A stretch of DNA of 64,000 nt, taken from Oreocharis arfaki. Its lineage: Eukaryota; Chordata; Aves; Passeriformes; Paramythiidae. Where the stretch lies: assembly GCA_013398015.1 (NCBI GenBank), contig VZRR01010919.1:1908922-1972921 (forward strand), read 5' to 3'. Below the pieces are notes generated by a model that worked only from the letters and a program-made list of their open reading frames with translations, had not been told where the DNA came from and did no database searches. The position numbers were made by a program, and so were the translations under genes. Shown piece after piece: positions 13,101 through 24,411 of the stretch (the first letter of the stretch is position 1; every line of letters starts with the position of its first letter).

Positions 13101-14731
13101 CAGAATCTCTAGTCTGCTCCTTTAAAGTTGGTCTAGAGGCAAAGGTAGTCTCAGATAGCATTGTTTGTCTATTATATGGTTTTCCACCATTTCATTAGAG
13201 ACTATCAAAAATTGAACAAAAATAATATGCATTAAAGCCTCTCTGCTCATATGCACACGATTATAATATTTAGGCTACCTAAATCCATGTAGTCAGTTCT
13301 TAATTCTACTTTAGCTGTTAAAAAGCACTCTAACTTTGAGGGAAATTGGCTGACTTCTTTTCACCTCTTTCCAACACATTACCTGCAAGATCTTTTTATA
13401 GATATATATATATATTTCTACTCTTAGTTGAAGGACCTTACCATCAAAATACAGTTAGTGAATATTCTCAGGTTGTTTTATGGTTTGAGCTTCCCTTTGG
13501 CCCAAACCATAACAGTAGGAACACACATGATGTGAAGGAAGGAGCACATCTGCATGTGTAGAGGGAACCAAATCAAATTATTTTACTTTGAAGGTGTCAG
13601 CACGGTACAGCTCACTGAGCTGAGGATTGCTACAGTCTTGAAGAGGCCTGCCTTTTTTAGGTGACAGATTTAACTTTCTGCTCTATTTATGTATGCTTTG
13701 GGTTTGTAGATATTTTTTGTTTTCTCTTATGCAAGATTTCTAAACGTCAAGCAATTTTGTAAAGGACATTGGCACTCTGGGGAATTTTGACTTTGAAACT
13801 CTAGTACACACAGGTGCTTAAGATAAACTGAAGTTTGAACTGAATTCTCATGTCTTTCTCTTTGTGCTAAAGTGAAGACTAATATATGAAGGTTCAGTAG
13901 GCAGAATAACTTTGTGCTGAGCTAGGTTTAACACTAGATGATTCTGTGCTGAATAAGTAGCAGTTCACTGAATTTTCAAATGGCCGTGTGGAGTTTGCTT
14001 CCAGTTAACACTGTCCTCTCTGTATTACATCCAATTACTTGAGGTGTTTTGTTGGTAGTTTTCCTTTCTGCTTGAGCACCAGTTAAACTATATTCAGCAC
14101 TTAGTAGAAGATGTTTTCTATACACACCACATTAGAAATTCCAGCTTGGATCACTGACAGTGGATTTCCTGATCCTTTTTGAAAGCTCTCACCTATTTTG
14201 TGCTAGTTCTCTACTAGCAAGGTAAGAAATACTACTGCAGTTGTTAGCATATGTATTTTCAGGTGCCTTCTTTATAATTTGCAATGATATAATGATTAGG
14301 CATCTGCCCAGGTGGTGACTGTAATTTCCTTACTCATCTCAATGGGCTGTTATTCACATGAGTAATCTCACCGACTCGAGGTGTATTGCTTTTGTAGCTA
14401 ACTGTTCCCTCATGGAAAGCCTGACAAGATGTTCTGTAGCAAAGCATAGCTAAAAGGCAGCATCATAATGCAGACCTTTAGATTGCCATTCTCCCATATG
14501 AGCATCTAGGTACGAGGCCTAGGTGTGCTGAATACCAAATGATAAAACCTACTTAGCTAATTCATGTTGACCTGAAGTTATGCAGGATCTGCCTCACAGT
14601 AGAATAACATCATTAGTAATTTATTTGCATTGAGGTGATACAAGGTAAATTTATGTACTTTTTACGTTCTGATTAACAGCAATATCACCATTTCTTCAGA
14701 TGCTAATTAATGCCTTTCTCCTTCTAAGCAG
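10151..14731 (+). other. NPY5R: probable NPY5R 5'-UTR intron
   Basis: Between the CpG island and the coding exon there is no convincing exon or transposable element. The region is AT-rich. It ends in a pyrimidine-rich tract (TGCCTTTCTCCTTCTAAGCAG) with the acceptor AG at 14730-14731. Assignment as an intron rests on that acceptor and on the known 5'-UTR intron of NPY5R in mammals. Additional untranslated exons could be hidden here. Confidence 0.5.
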
Positions 14732-14740
14732 GGCTGTAAA

Positions 14741-16072
14741 ATGGATTTAGGATTCAAAGACCATAACAACAGGACACATACCAAGAACACCTCTGCTACA
14801 ACAAAGAATTTTTCTGCCTGGGAAGACTATAAGAGTAGTGTTGATGACATGCAGTACTTTCTTATTGGGCTGTACACGCTTATAAGTCTGGCTGGCTTTG
14901 TGGGAAATCTGCTTATACTAACAGCCCTACTAAAGTGCAAGCAGAAGACAGTAATAAACATTCTCATTGGAAACTTGGCCTTTTCTGACATCTTAGTTGT
15001 GCTGTTTTGTTCACCTTTCACACTGACATCCGTCCTTCTTGACCAGTGGATGTTTGGCACTGTCATGTGCCATGTAATGCCCTTCCTCCAGTGTGCATCA
15101 GTCCTAGTTTCCACTCTGATGTTAATATCTATTGCTGCGGTCAGGTACCGTATGATAAAGTATCCCCTCTCTAGCAATCTCACAGCAAAACAAGGCTATT
15201 TCTTAGTAGTGATGATTTGGGCCTTTGGCTTCACCATTTGCTCCCCTCTGCCAGTTTTCCATAAAACCGTGGACCTCAGCAAAACTCTGAATTTAGAGGG
15301 ACTGGAGAACAGGCTGTTGTGCATCGAGTCATGGCCTTCCGATTCCTACAGGATTGCCTTCACGATAGCCTTGCTGTTCATGCAGTACATCCTGCCGCTG
15401 GCGTGCCTGACCGCCAGTCACACCAGCGTCTGCAGGAGCATAGGCGCTAGGCTGTCACACAAGGAAAACAAGCTGGAAGAAAAGGAGATGATAAACTTAA
15501 CTCTTCAGCCCTCTAAGAGCACTGGCACGCAGGTGCAACCCTCCAGATGTTCCAGGTGGAGCCGTGCCTTTGGCAGAAGGCACCACAGAAGATACAGTAG
15601 AAAGACTTCAAGTGTGATGCCAGCTATTTCGAGGCATCATCAGGATACTCATTCCAGAGATCTCCCAGAAACCTCTGACACAGAAAAAAGCCAGCTCTTT
15701 TCCTCCAGTAAATTCATCCCTGGGATCCCTATCTGTTTTGAAATGAAACCAGAAGAAAATACAGAGATCCAGAACATGATTACGGTATCCCAGTCCATCG
15801 TCAGAATTAAGACAAGGTCGAGGAGGGTTTTTTGCAGACTGACAGTCTTAATCCTAGTTTTTGGCTTCAGTTGGATGCCTCTTCACCTTTTCCACATTGT
15901 GACAGATTTTAATGCCACTCTCATTTCCAACAGGCATTTTAAATTAGTATATTGCATATGCCATTTATTGGGTATGATGTCCTGCTGCTTGAATCCCATC
16001 CTCTATGGGTTTCTTAACAACAGCATAAAAGCTGATTTAATGTCCCTTATTCCATGCTGCCAAATACCATGA
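14741..16072 (+). CDS. NPY5R: neuropeptide Y receptor type 5 (Y5), class A GPCR
   Basis: A complete 443-residue open frame lies in one exon; the human protein is about 445. The product is a plasma-membrane receptor for NPY, PYY and related peptides that couples to Gi/o and is linked to feeding and energy balance (family knowledge). Visible features: N-glycosylation sites at N10, N16 and N23; seven hydrophobic segments; N56 (TM1) and D83 (TM2); C110 and C194 for the conserved TM3-ECL2 disulfide; V134-R-Y at the end of TM3 instead of D/E-R-Y; P219 in TM5; the very long third intracellular loop (about 237-364), rich in Ser, Arg and Lys and typical of Y5; SWMP at 377-380 in TM6; NPILY at 418-422 in TM7; and C439-C440 as likely palmitoylation sites. 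The ATG sits in AAAATGG, ten bases past a splice acceptor, and aligns with the known start. No frameshift or premature stop is present. Confidence 0.98.
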   Translation: MDLGFKDHNNRTHTKNTSATTKNFSAWEDYKSSVDDMQYFLIGLYTLISLAGFVGNLLILTALLKCKQKTVINILIGNLAFSDILVVLFCSPFTLTSVLLDQWMFGTVMCHVMPFLQCASVLVSTLMLISIAAVRYRMIKYPLSSNLTAKQGYFLVVMIWAFGFTICSPLPVFHKTVDLSKTLNLEGLENRLLCIESWPSDSYRIAFTIALLFMQYILPLACLTASHTSVCRSIGARLSHKENKLEEKEMINLTLQPSKSTGTQVQPSRCSRWSRAFGRRHHRRYSRKTSSVMPAISRHHQDTHSRDLPETSDTEKSQLFSSSKFIPGIPICFEMKPEENTEIQNMITVSQSIVRIKTRSRRVFCRLTVLILVFGFSWMPLHLFHIVTDFNATLISNRHFKLVYCICHLLGMMSCCLNPILYGFLNNSIKADLMSLIPCCQIP

Positions 16073-16450
16073 TTTTATGTGCCCCAAGATAAAGTAAAAC
16101 AAACAAATATGGCTTTCAAGCCTAGTGGCGTGTACAGCTGTAAAAGCTAAATTAGTTTAGTTTAGTTTAGTTAGTCTGACTTGGTTGTGATTAGTAGCAT
16201 TTTTTTGTGGACGGATAGTTCTATGGCTGCATGTATTTCTTGCATTTGGCAGAAATATATGCATATGTTATATTCTTTTATCTGTTACATGTAGGAAATC
16301 ATGCCCAGTGTACAAAAAGAGAAGACCATTTTCATTACCCAAATTGATGGCAACCTGTACTTTGGAATTATACAGACTACATATTGAGTAATAAATGTGA
16401 GACAGACTACTTAGACATATCAGTATTAACTGTCATAAAACTATAATAAA
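16073..16450 (+). promoter_or_regulatory. NPY5R: NPY5R 3' UTR with candidate poly(A) signals
   Basis: After the TGA the sequence becomes AT-rich. AATAAA hexamers occur at 16390-16395 and 16445-16450, the first plausible cleavage signals after the stop. A TTTAG run lies at about 16151-16176. The real 3' end is not determinable from sequence alone, and a longer UTR is possible. Confidence 0.5.
16151..16176. repeat. (TTTAG)n short tandem repeat
   Basis: About five units of TTTAG/TTAGT lie within the NPY5R 3' UTR. Confidence 0.8.
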
Positions 16451-16989
16451 ATGCATATCATTTACTAAATAATTTTTGTTGAGAGTATTTCAGTGCCAGC
16501 TTTGACTGTTTTCTAATATAATTAAATATCTCTTTCTGGATGTGATTAGGAAAATATTTTTTCCCTCGCTCTTTGACTCATAGTTTGCAATATCTTTGCA
16601 AGATGCTTTGCTGCTGATTCCTAGGTTGCCTTATTCCCTGGAACGGGTTTGAGGGTCATTGTTCTTTTCTTGATTGTTTCCATCTCACCATATTTATCCA
16701 GTACAACCTATCTCTGATTTCCTCAGCCACTTGTCACTCTGGCTTGTTATTTTATGTAATTTTCATCCAGCCTGAATTTATCTATAGTTATGTCTTTATT
16801 CTCACAGTGATGACACCTCTGAACCTGCAACACATTTCTGATCAGAGTAAACCTTCATTATCTGAGCAAATGATAGTGGAAAGACATCAGGAATTTTTCT
16901 CTTCATTTACCAAAAAGCAAAAGCTTACTGCACTTTATTATAGCTGACCCACTTGCTTTGGAAAGGTATAACAGCTTTCAAATAAACAT
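16451..16989. other. noncoding, nothing recognised
   Basis: AT-rich sequence between the NPY5R 3' UTR and the CR1 fragment. One 67-codon open frame (16744-16947) has no recognisable features and is not called. Confidence 0.5.
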
Positions 16990-17145
16990 GTGCATGTGTG
17001 CCTTGACAGGGGGGAGGGATGGGCAGAGCAGATTGTTTTTAAATTCAACAAAGGCAAGTGCAGGGTCCTGCCCCTGGGGAGGAATAACCCCCTACACCAG
17101 GACAGGATGGGGGCCAGTGTGCTGGAGAGCAGCTCTGTGGAGAAG
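16990..17145 (+). mobile_element. CR1 LINE fragment, ORF2 C-terminal part, cut by gap
   Basis: The translated + strand contains the block 'FKFNKGKCRVLPLGRNNP' followed by 'GASVLESSSVEK'. This matches the well-known region just downstream of the reverse-transcriptase core in avian CR1 elements (KCKVLHLGRNNP...LESS..EKDLGVLVD). The fragment is in sense orientation and stops at the assembly gap at 17146. It is not a host gene. Confidence 0.88.
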
Positions 17146-17720
17146 NNNNNNNNNNNNNNNNNNNNNNNNNNNNNNNNNNNNNNNNNNNNNNNNNNNNNNN
17201 NNNNNNNNNNNNNNNNNNNNNNNNNNNNNNNNNNNNNNNNNNNNNNNNNNNNNNNNNNNNNNNNNNNNNNNNNNNNNNNNNNNNNNNNNNNNNNNNNNNN
17301 NNNNNNNNNNNNNNNNNNNNNNNNNNNNNNNNNNNNNNNNNNNNNNNNNNNNNNNNNNNNNNNNNNNNNNNNNNNNNNNNNNNNNNNNNNNNNNNNNNNN
17401 NNNNNNNNNNNNNNNNNNNNNNNNNNNNNNNNNNNNNNNNNNNNNNNNNNNNNNNNNNNNNNNNNNNNNNNNNNNNNNNNNNNNNNNNNNNNNNNNNNNN
17501 NNNNNNNNNNNNNNNNNNNNNNNNNNNNNNNNNNNNNNNNNNNNNNNNNNNNNNNNNNNNNNNNNNNNNNNNNNNNNNNNNNNNNNNNNNNNNNNNNNNN
17601 NNNNNNNNNNNNNNNNNNNNNNNNNNNNNNNNNNNNNNNNNNNNNNNNNNNNNNNNNNNNNNNNNNNNNNNNNNNNNNNNNNNNNNNNNNNNNNNNNNNN
17701 NNNNNNNNNNNNNNNNNNNN
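17146..17720. other. assembly gap (575 Ns)
   Basis: An uninterrupted run of N. It begins inside a CR1 element, so the missing sequence probably includes more of that repeat. The two long open frames crossing it are artefacts of translating N. Confidence 0.99.
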
Positions 17721-19999
17721 GATTACTCTAATTTAGTAATCCATCTCTGCCCGCAGGATTCAGCAATTGTACAAAGCCTTTGCTTTGAGTTTTAAGCTGT
17801 AACACCTCCCTCCAGGTCTGGCTGGTGATTATTTCTTTTTCTCAAATAAGATTTTTTATCCAATAGGCTTTTGTATATAGCTTTGACAGACTGAGAAATA
17901 AAGTTATTATTTTTATAAATGGGTGGTTGGAATGGTGGTGGTGGTCATTGTGCATTTTTCCCTCAAGATACTTACTTTCCAGATAGTCTTTAAAGTGAAA
18001 GCAATTATTTTATATTGAAGAATCATAACTTATTTTTATTACAGTGTTATAATTCTGAGACCTTTTCTCTCCAAGCCATTATCTGCTAAGGAGTTTATTA
18101 CATGCCAGTGGGTAATATCTTCTCTCCTTAAAGAATTTTTCTGACATCTAGTTCCCAGTAACCCATTGTTCTTCATTTCCAGTAGTTATATACTTCAATA
18201 GTTTCATCCTGGACATTGACTATTGCATTTTGGAGGTTATTGTCTTCTAAAACCCTATAATATGTCATTTAATAGAGTACAAATGGTACAGAATAGATAC
18301 TGCTGAAACAATAGATATTAAAATAGCTTTTTAGATGTTTTAAATACGTTAAAAATATTTATGACTAATCTTAGTAGATAAACTTAGGAAAAAGTTAACT
18401 GAATCTACAGTCAGAACACAATTATGTAGTCCTGCAGAAGTTACTGTAGCTCCCGCCCTATTTCTGTCCACAAATTTTTGCATCATTGTAATATGTAATC
18501 TTATTTATACCATGTGATATAACCAAATAGTATAAAAGGATAAGAAAGCAGTCATTGTTTCATCTTGAAATATTCCTTCTAATTTTTTTTCAGTTTACTG
18601 TTATCTTCCTTCCTACTTGCTGTTTATTTTCTATACCTTCCTCTCTTTCAGAATTTTAACAATTTTTAACTCCTACATTGTAGATTGTTATTAATATACA
18701 AATTAAATGTTTATTTAGTAATTACTCTTTACAGATCAAATTCTACTCCCTCTGTATGGCAGACAGAACCATGCTAGGACTTGAATAAGGCCTTCCTTTA
18801 GTTTTTGAGTTGCACAAAGATTAGTTTGCACACCAGAGATTTTATATTTATATCTGTTTGCCTGGATGAAGTCAATAACTGTGCTCCCTACTCTTTACAC
18901 TGATCAAAGGACAACAAATTGTAATTTGGCAATAGAGAATTAAATCAAGACAGCTATTGAACTTCTTCAGTCTTGTGCCATATAAATCTGTCATCTTTTT
19001 CTTAAGTCAATCAATAGTGGGAGAATGTGTATTTTCTTTTTATTTATAAAGCAATCATTAGCATTCTATTTTGAAATTTCCAAAGTGTCCCTGTCTTTCC
19101 TCTGAAATGTTAAATAAAAATAAAACAACTTTTCTACCTTCCATTTTACTTCAAGAGCCAGTGTAGCTTGGTCCCAATATCAGCAAGGAATGCATATGAA
19201 GCAGACAGGAACAGTAGCAAGTGAAATCAGGCATTAGGGAATTCCCAAAAGAGTAACTTTTATAAAAGGGATAGGAAAAAACTGAACCATCCATTTAACA
19301 TTTTCCCAGTCTCAACCATTCAAAAAAAAAAGTTAAAAAAAAAAATCTAAAGGGCATTTCCTCCCCCCTGCTTCTTTACTAGGCCTCATCTGGTCTGAGC
19401 TGCAGTAGATGCTCCTGTGGCTTCGTATCCAACAGTGACTGGCAGAGTGGTCTTGTTTCCAATCTGGGTTGTGAAAATGTTATCTCACCACAATCTCCAA
19501 TGGCATTTTATCATTCTTATATGTCGACAGGTGTATGTGCAGGTACAGATATAGATAATGCACGCTTCCTAGAAAACTAAGCACATTAAAATGGATTTTC
19601 AAGTAGCACATATAATCAAGTCCTTTGGCCTGCTAAAGTCTACCCTTTCTGTAACTAAAAATCTAAAGAAATGGGAAAATTGGAGTTTTGTTTTGATAGC
19701 ATCCACTAAATGCAATCAGGAAACAGCAGCTGCAGAGCCATGTATCCATTGGAGTTGAAGAATGGGTTTTATTGGGAGAGTAATTCCTCTCTATTAATAA
19801 TGAAAAAAAGAAAAAGGACAGAAAAAAGGCTCTCAGACAGCTGGTCTTTGTGTATGATGAATGTTAAAATTCTTAGGAAGACTCACATAACATAAATTGG
19901 CTTTTCTAGTCCTACAAATTATTATTGACAAAGTTGACTTTTTGTAAATGTCAGAGATTAAAATTCACCTTTGCCCCTTCTCTTTCAGTGGAGAAGAAA

Positions 20000-20345
20000 C
20001 AGATGCCGTGGCATGTCCAGGTCACTCCTGAGCCAGCCAGGCCAGTGACCACGGCTGATAGGAGGTCTGCCCGGGCTGACACCGGAGTATGTTTACTCCG
20101 GTTGTGGTGGAGGGGCTGGAGCCTCTGTGGCTCCCCACAATGCCGTGGCAGCCGTGTCTGGGAGAGCTGTGCACAGCTGCCATGGCTCCAGAGCAGCTGC
20201 AGCCTCAGCAGGCAGCACAGAGCTCCTGCTGGGGAACTGCGTCCCAGGCAGGTGCCTGGTGGGGTACAGCCAGCCCTGGGCAGGGCTGTGGGGACAGGGG
20301 AGCCGGCAGGGACACAGTGGGACAGGAAAACCATATCACTGCTGT
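20000..20345. other. isolated GC-rich block of unknown nature
   Basis: This ~350-bp segment is much richer in G and C than its surroundings, and three frames stay open for 100-170 codons. The predicted peptides are low in recognisable features, and open frames on several overlapping frames are expected of GC-rich DNA with few stops. It contains CAGCTG/CAGGCAG-rich imperfect units. It could be a decayed repeat, an orphan CpG island or a noncoding exon. No function is assigned. Confidence 0.4.
20081..20102. repeat. perfect 9-bp inverted repeat with 4-base loop
   Basis: ACCGGAGTA, TGTT, TACTCCGGT. It can form a hairpin in DNA or RNA. It lies within the GC-rich block. Confidence 0.8.
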
Positions 20346-23300
20346 GCTGGCAGCTGGTTGGCCTCTTCCTGGAGCCTGGAAGCTTTCATGACCAAATGTT
20401 TCCTTCTCAGAAGTATGAAACTTGAGAAAAGAGAAAAAACCAATCCATTGATCTGCAGATGTGTGAGAACCAAGAAGAGGAGCAAAGTCAGGAAGTGTTC
20501 ACTTCCAATCATGCTGAGATGGGCTCCAGTTCTCCTTTGCAGAAGCATTAACAAATTAAAAAACCCTTCTGTTATCCATAGGGGTCTGTCAGCTATTACT
20601 GCACTTTTGAAAAAAAAAAAAGACATCAATAGATTTTCGCAGTAATCCCAGTATCTCTCTGCAGCATACAAGACAAATAGTATTAAACATCATAGTCTCC
20701 AGAAAGACGTCTTTCATGAGTACTGTTGGGTCCAGGAATTTAACCTTTTATTTTGTTGAAAGCTAAATTACGCCTATAATATTTGCATTTAAAAGTCCTT
20801 GCCAGAAAATACATTAGTTCAATCTGGAACTGTCTAAGGGCAGTGGCAGGACTCTTGTCCTAGACATGTAGCTTCCTTTTTCCCCCCATGACTGGAATAT
20901 TGGTTTAAAATCATGATTTTAAAGAGGATTAGGTAAATTTTTAAACTGTTTTTGACCGTATGTGGTTTATAATCTCTGAGGTCAGGTTTCTTGTTCTTTC
21001 ATTTCATGGGGTTTTTTTCATATACAGTTAAATGCAAACTCTTCTCTTTTTTTTCTTTTTTTTTTTTTTTCCTAGAGGCTTTTACATGCAGTATGTAACG
21101 AAGACTTCTGCAGTTGCTTGGTTTTGCTCCAATAATATATATCTTTCTCACAGGTATATTGCTTGAAAGTTGCCCTTCCACTGAAGGTAGGTAGAGCTGC
21201 TGTTAGCATTCGTATTCACTTGAAGTAACTTTTCACAGGAAGAGAAACAAGAGAGAGAAAGGGAACTGAAAGCAGATCCACACTAACACTACGTACCCAC
21301 ATTCTGCCAGTGACGAAGGAATGCATCAAAGCCAGACCCTTCTCAAGTACCTGCCAGGAACAGTGAGTGTGTGACAGTACCACTGAACACTACTAATCCC
21401 ACAGGTGACCTGGAAGCCTATTGTAAATTTTTGAATCTGAGGAAGTTACAGCTACTACGTGAGTATGGGTTTAGGTGCACTCAAAATTACCCCTCTCAAA
21501 ATCTTCCTTTAACGAAAAAAGCATTTTCTTCCCAAACATTTGATAAAGATAGCTTGGCTGAGATCACTCAGAGTACATCATACTGTGCCATTAAGACAAT
21601 CTGTGTCATCACAATAGAGCATACACTTGGGCCAGTGAGTCTTACCACAGCACCTATTTTTAAATCTCTCAAGCCCAGGGATACTAGAAACATGTGCTCT
21701 ACCAGGTTACCATGATCTCCTGGCCCCGTTATTAAACTTCATCTCAGTTTAAAAGAAAAAAAAAAAGCCTGGTACAGCTTGTCCTTGGTAAAAAATTCTT
21801 ACCGATTTCTGATGCAGTTTGTCAAAATCCTGATTTCCTCAGAAAGGCTACAACTGCAGGGAGGAAGATGTGGCCACAGTGGGTTTCTAAAAGCTGAGCT
21901 ATGCATTAAGAGCATAACTAGCACCATTGTTATGAATTTAATATAACTGTACAAGTGAGACTTTTATTAATCTTGTTTCCTTTTGAAGAGAAAATATTGT
22001 AAACATTTTTAAAGTTATTAAATTACTTCATTACATTATAATCTTCAGAAATACTCTAAAACAAATTATTGCTACAATCCAAAGTTCCTTTGAACAAGTA
22101 TGAATGCTTCATTTTGCCGTTGTAGTCACATTAAGATCAGACTTTTAATAATAAAGCTTAAAAATAGTCCTCTGGGAAGTTATCAGAATAGTAGTTTGAC
22201 ATTTGAGACTAAAGTAGCTTGGCCCTGCTCTTACATCCAGTTCAACAAATACTTGCTTTGTCTTAGCAGGAGGAGGCTCATATCAGTATGACGTGGACAT
22301 TAACCGAACATTTTTGAGCAGGAAACATTTATTACTGTCCCTGTGAACAAAATGATTTTAAAGACACTTCTGGTGCAAAATTTCTCCAGAGGAGTAACTT
22401 TGTGATATTCAAGCAGTTGTTCATCCCTTCAGACTCAGTCGGAACCACAAAGACACAAAACCCATTCTATAGCAGACCACAAGATCATTAATTTTATTTT
22501 TAACTATAAATCTGTTTGGGTGTTCTTTTGTTGAGAGAAAAAATAGATAAACTAGGAGATAAATAAAGCCATCCCTACTGCAAGTAATTTTAGTGCCTCT
22601 TTCTACCAGATTTTCATCTGATTTTCATCCAGATTTTCTTATGTTGAACAAGGTGGCAATCTTATTCTGTTTTAATGCCTAGTAATTCCCTTGGCTTTAT
22701 GAGGCTTTCCACCAAATTGGGGTTCATTTAGCAGTCATAAGGATTTTGACCTCTTGGTCAAAGGATTAAGAAACTGCACAAGAGGTCAGAATATAAATTA
22801 ATCTTTACTTTCTGCTGGCTTTGTGTTGGTTTTTGTTTCTTCTTTTTTCTTTTCTTTGTTGTGATGTTAGCTCAACTGGGAAAAGTGCAAGCTGTTTACT
22901 GCAGGAAAATTAAACTTATTTTTATGTAACTACTGGGACCAAATACAGGCGAAACAATTACGTATTTTGTAAGACTCCATCAGTTTCAAGGCACATCTCA
23001 TAAAGGTAATTGTCTGAAGCCTTGATGATACATTCTCTCAATTAATATCCTAGAGTATGAGAACACATTTCAGATAGCATAGCCTCATCTGATCCTCAGT
23101 GCAAATCACAACGGGTGAAATTCAGAACCTCATTCCTTCTGCAGAACTAAATTGCAATATGCTCTACTTGAGACTGCTCCTTAAGACCATTCAGGGACTG
23201 AGGCTTATTCAGGGCACAGTTTGTATCTTACTGGTTTTGTGGGAGTCCATTCCTCAGAAAAGCTGCTGCAAGGCCATTTATGTCAGAAAAATTAGTCAGT

Positions 23301-23828
23301 TCCCAGGAGCTCTCAGGGGCACGTGACACAATCTCCCCCTTGCACACCAGCACACCTGCAGTCAGCAGGGGCCCTCAAGTGTTGTTCCTTTCACAGAAGA
23401 GAAGAGGTGGATGAAAAAAGCAGTGAATGAGACTGAAAACTCTGTGGTACTTGTTTTTCCTCTTCATCTGAAATAGTCTAAAATTGGAGACCTTCCAGAA
23501 AGTTGTGGAAGACACCTGTGTGAGACTGCTAGAGAGAGAACAAGGAATCACTTCATAGAGATGAAGTGGAATGAAGAAATCTGTCTGTGCAGGACTAGAC
23601 AATTAATTCAATACATCCAGGATCCTAGAGCCTTACTAATTGTATGGTGGGGAAAAAAGTAGATATTTGGACAGGCAGTTTTGATTATTTTAAGATAATT
23701 TTATTTTAAGTCCTTGGAGTCTTATAGTCTGATATGTGCTCTGACCCAAGCAACTTCACCTTGTAATACAGCTCCAGCACCAAACTACCCTTTGCTTTTA
23801 AGCTATTCACTCCATTTTTATTGTTCCA

Positions 23829-24411
23829 TGTTGAGGTTTAACCCCAGCCAGCAGCCAAGTACCACAGAGCTGCTGCTCACTCCCACACCAGTGGAACTGG
23901 GGAGAGAATCAGAAGGGTAAAAGTTAGAAAACTCATGGATAGAGATGAAGACCTTTTAATAGGGAAAGCAAAAGCCACACACACACGAAGCAAAGAAAAT
24001 CAAGGAATTAACTCACTGCTTCCCATGGGCAGGCAGGTGTGGAGCCATCTTCAGGAGAGCAGGGCCCCATCATGAGTAATGGTGATTTGGGAAGACAGAC
24101 ACTCCAAATATCTTCTCATTTCCCCTTCTTCCTCCCACTTTATATCCCGGGCATGATGCCATTTGGTCTGGAATATCCCTGTGGTCAGTTTGGGTCACCT
24201 GTCCTGGCTGTGTCTCCTCCCAGCCTCCCATGCACTTCCAACTTCCTCCCCAGCATGGCAGAATGAAAAGCAAAAAGCCCTTGGCTCTGTGCAAGCAATA
24301 ACAAGAACATCTCTATGTTATCAACTCTGTTCAGCACAAATCCAAAACACAGCCCCATACCAGACCCATACTGGGAAGAAAATTAACTCTACCTCAGCCA
24401 AAACCAGCACA
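23829..24411 (-). mobile_element. complete solo LTR, ERVL-like, minus orientation
   Basis: The element reads TGTGCTGGTTTTGGCTGAGG at its 5' end on the minus strand and ends in CTCAACA, giving TGT...ACA termini over 583 bp. Flanking bases TTCCA (23824-23828) and TTCTA (24412-24416) look like a 5-bp target-site duplication with one change. On the minus strand there is a TATA-like box (GGATATAAAG, 24138-24147) and an ATTAAA signal near 23957, in promoter-then-poly(A) order. The 5' portion resembles the widespread bird ERVL LTR (…TGGTTT…GATAGAGTT…). No internal viral sequence flanks it, so it is a recombined solo LTR. Confidence 0.8.

Larger units (their letters stand above)
17721..23828. other. 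gene-free AT-rich intergenic region
   Basis: No gene is recognised. Within it, 20000-20345 is a distinct GC-rich block containing a perfect hairpin (see separate entry); other sequence is AT-rich. Pure A or T tracts occur near 19321-19345, 20610-20620, 21050-21070 and 21753-21765. Confidence 0.55.

Noticed and set aside
16958..17736. Two ~250-codon frames
   Set aside because: They are mostly N translated as X across the assembly gap, entered from a CR1 fragment.
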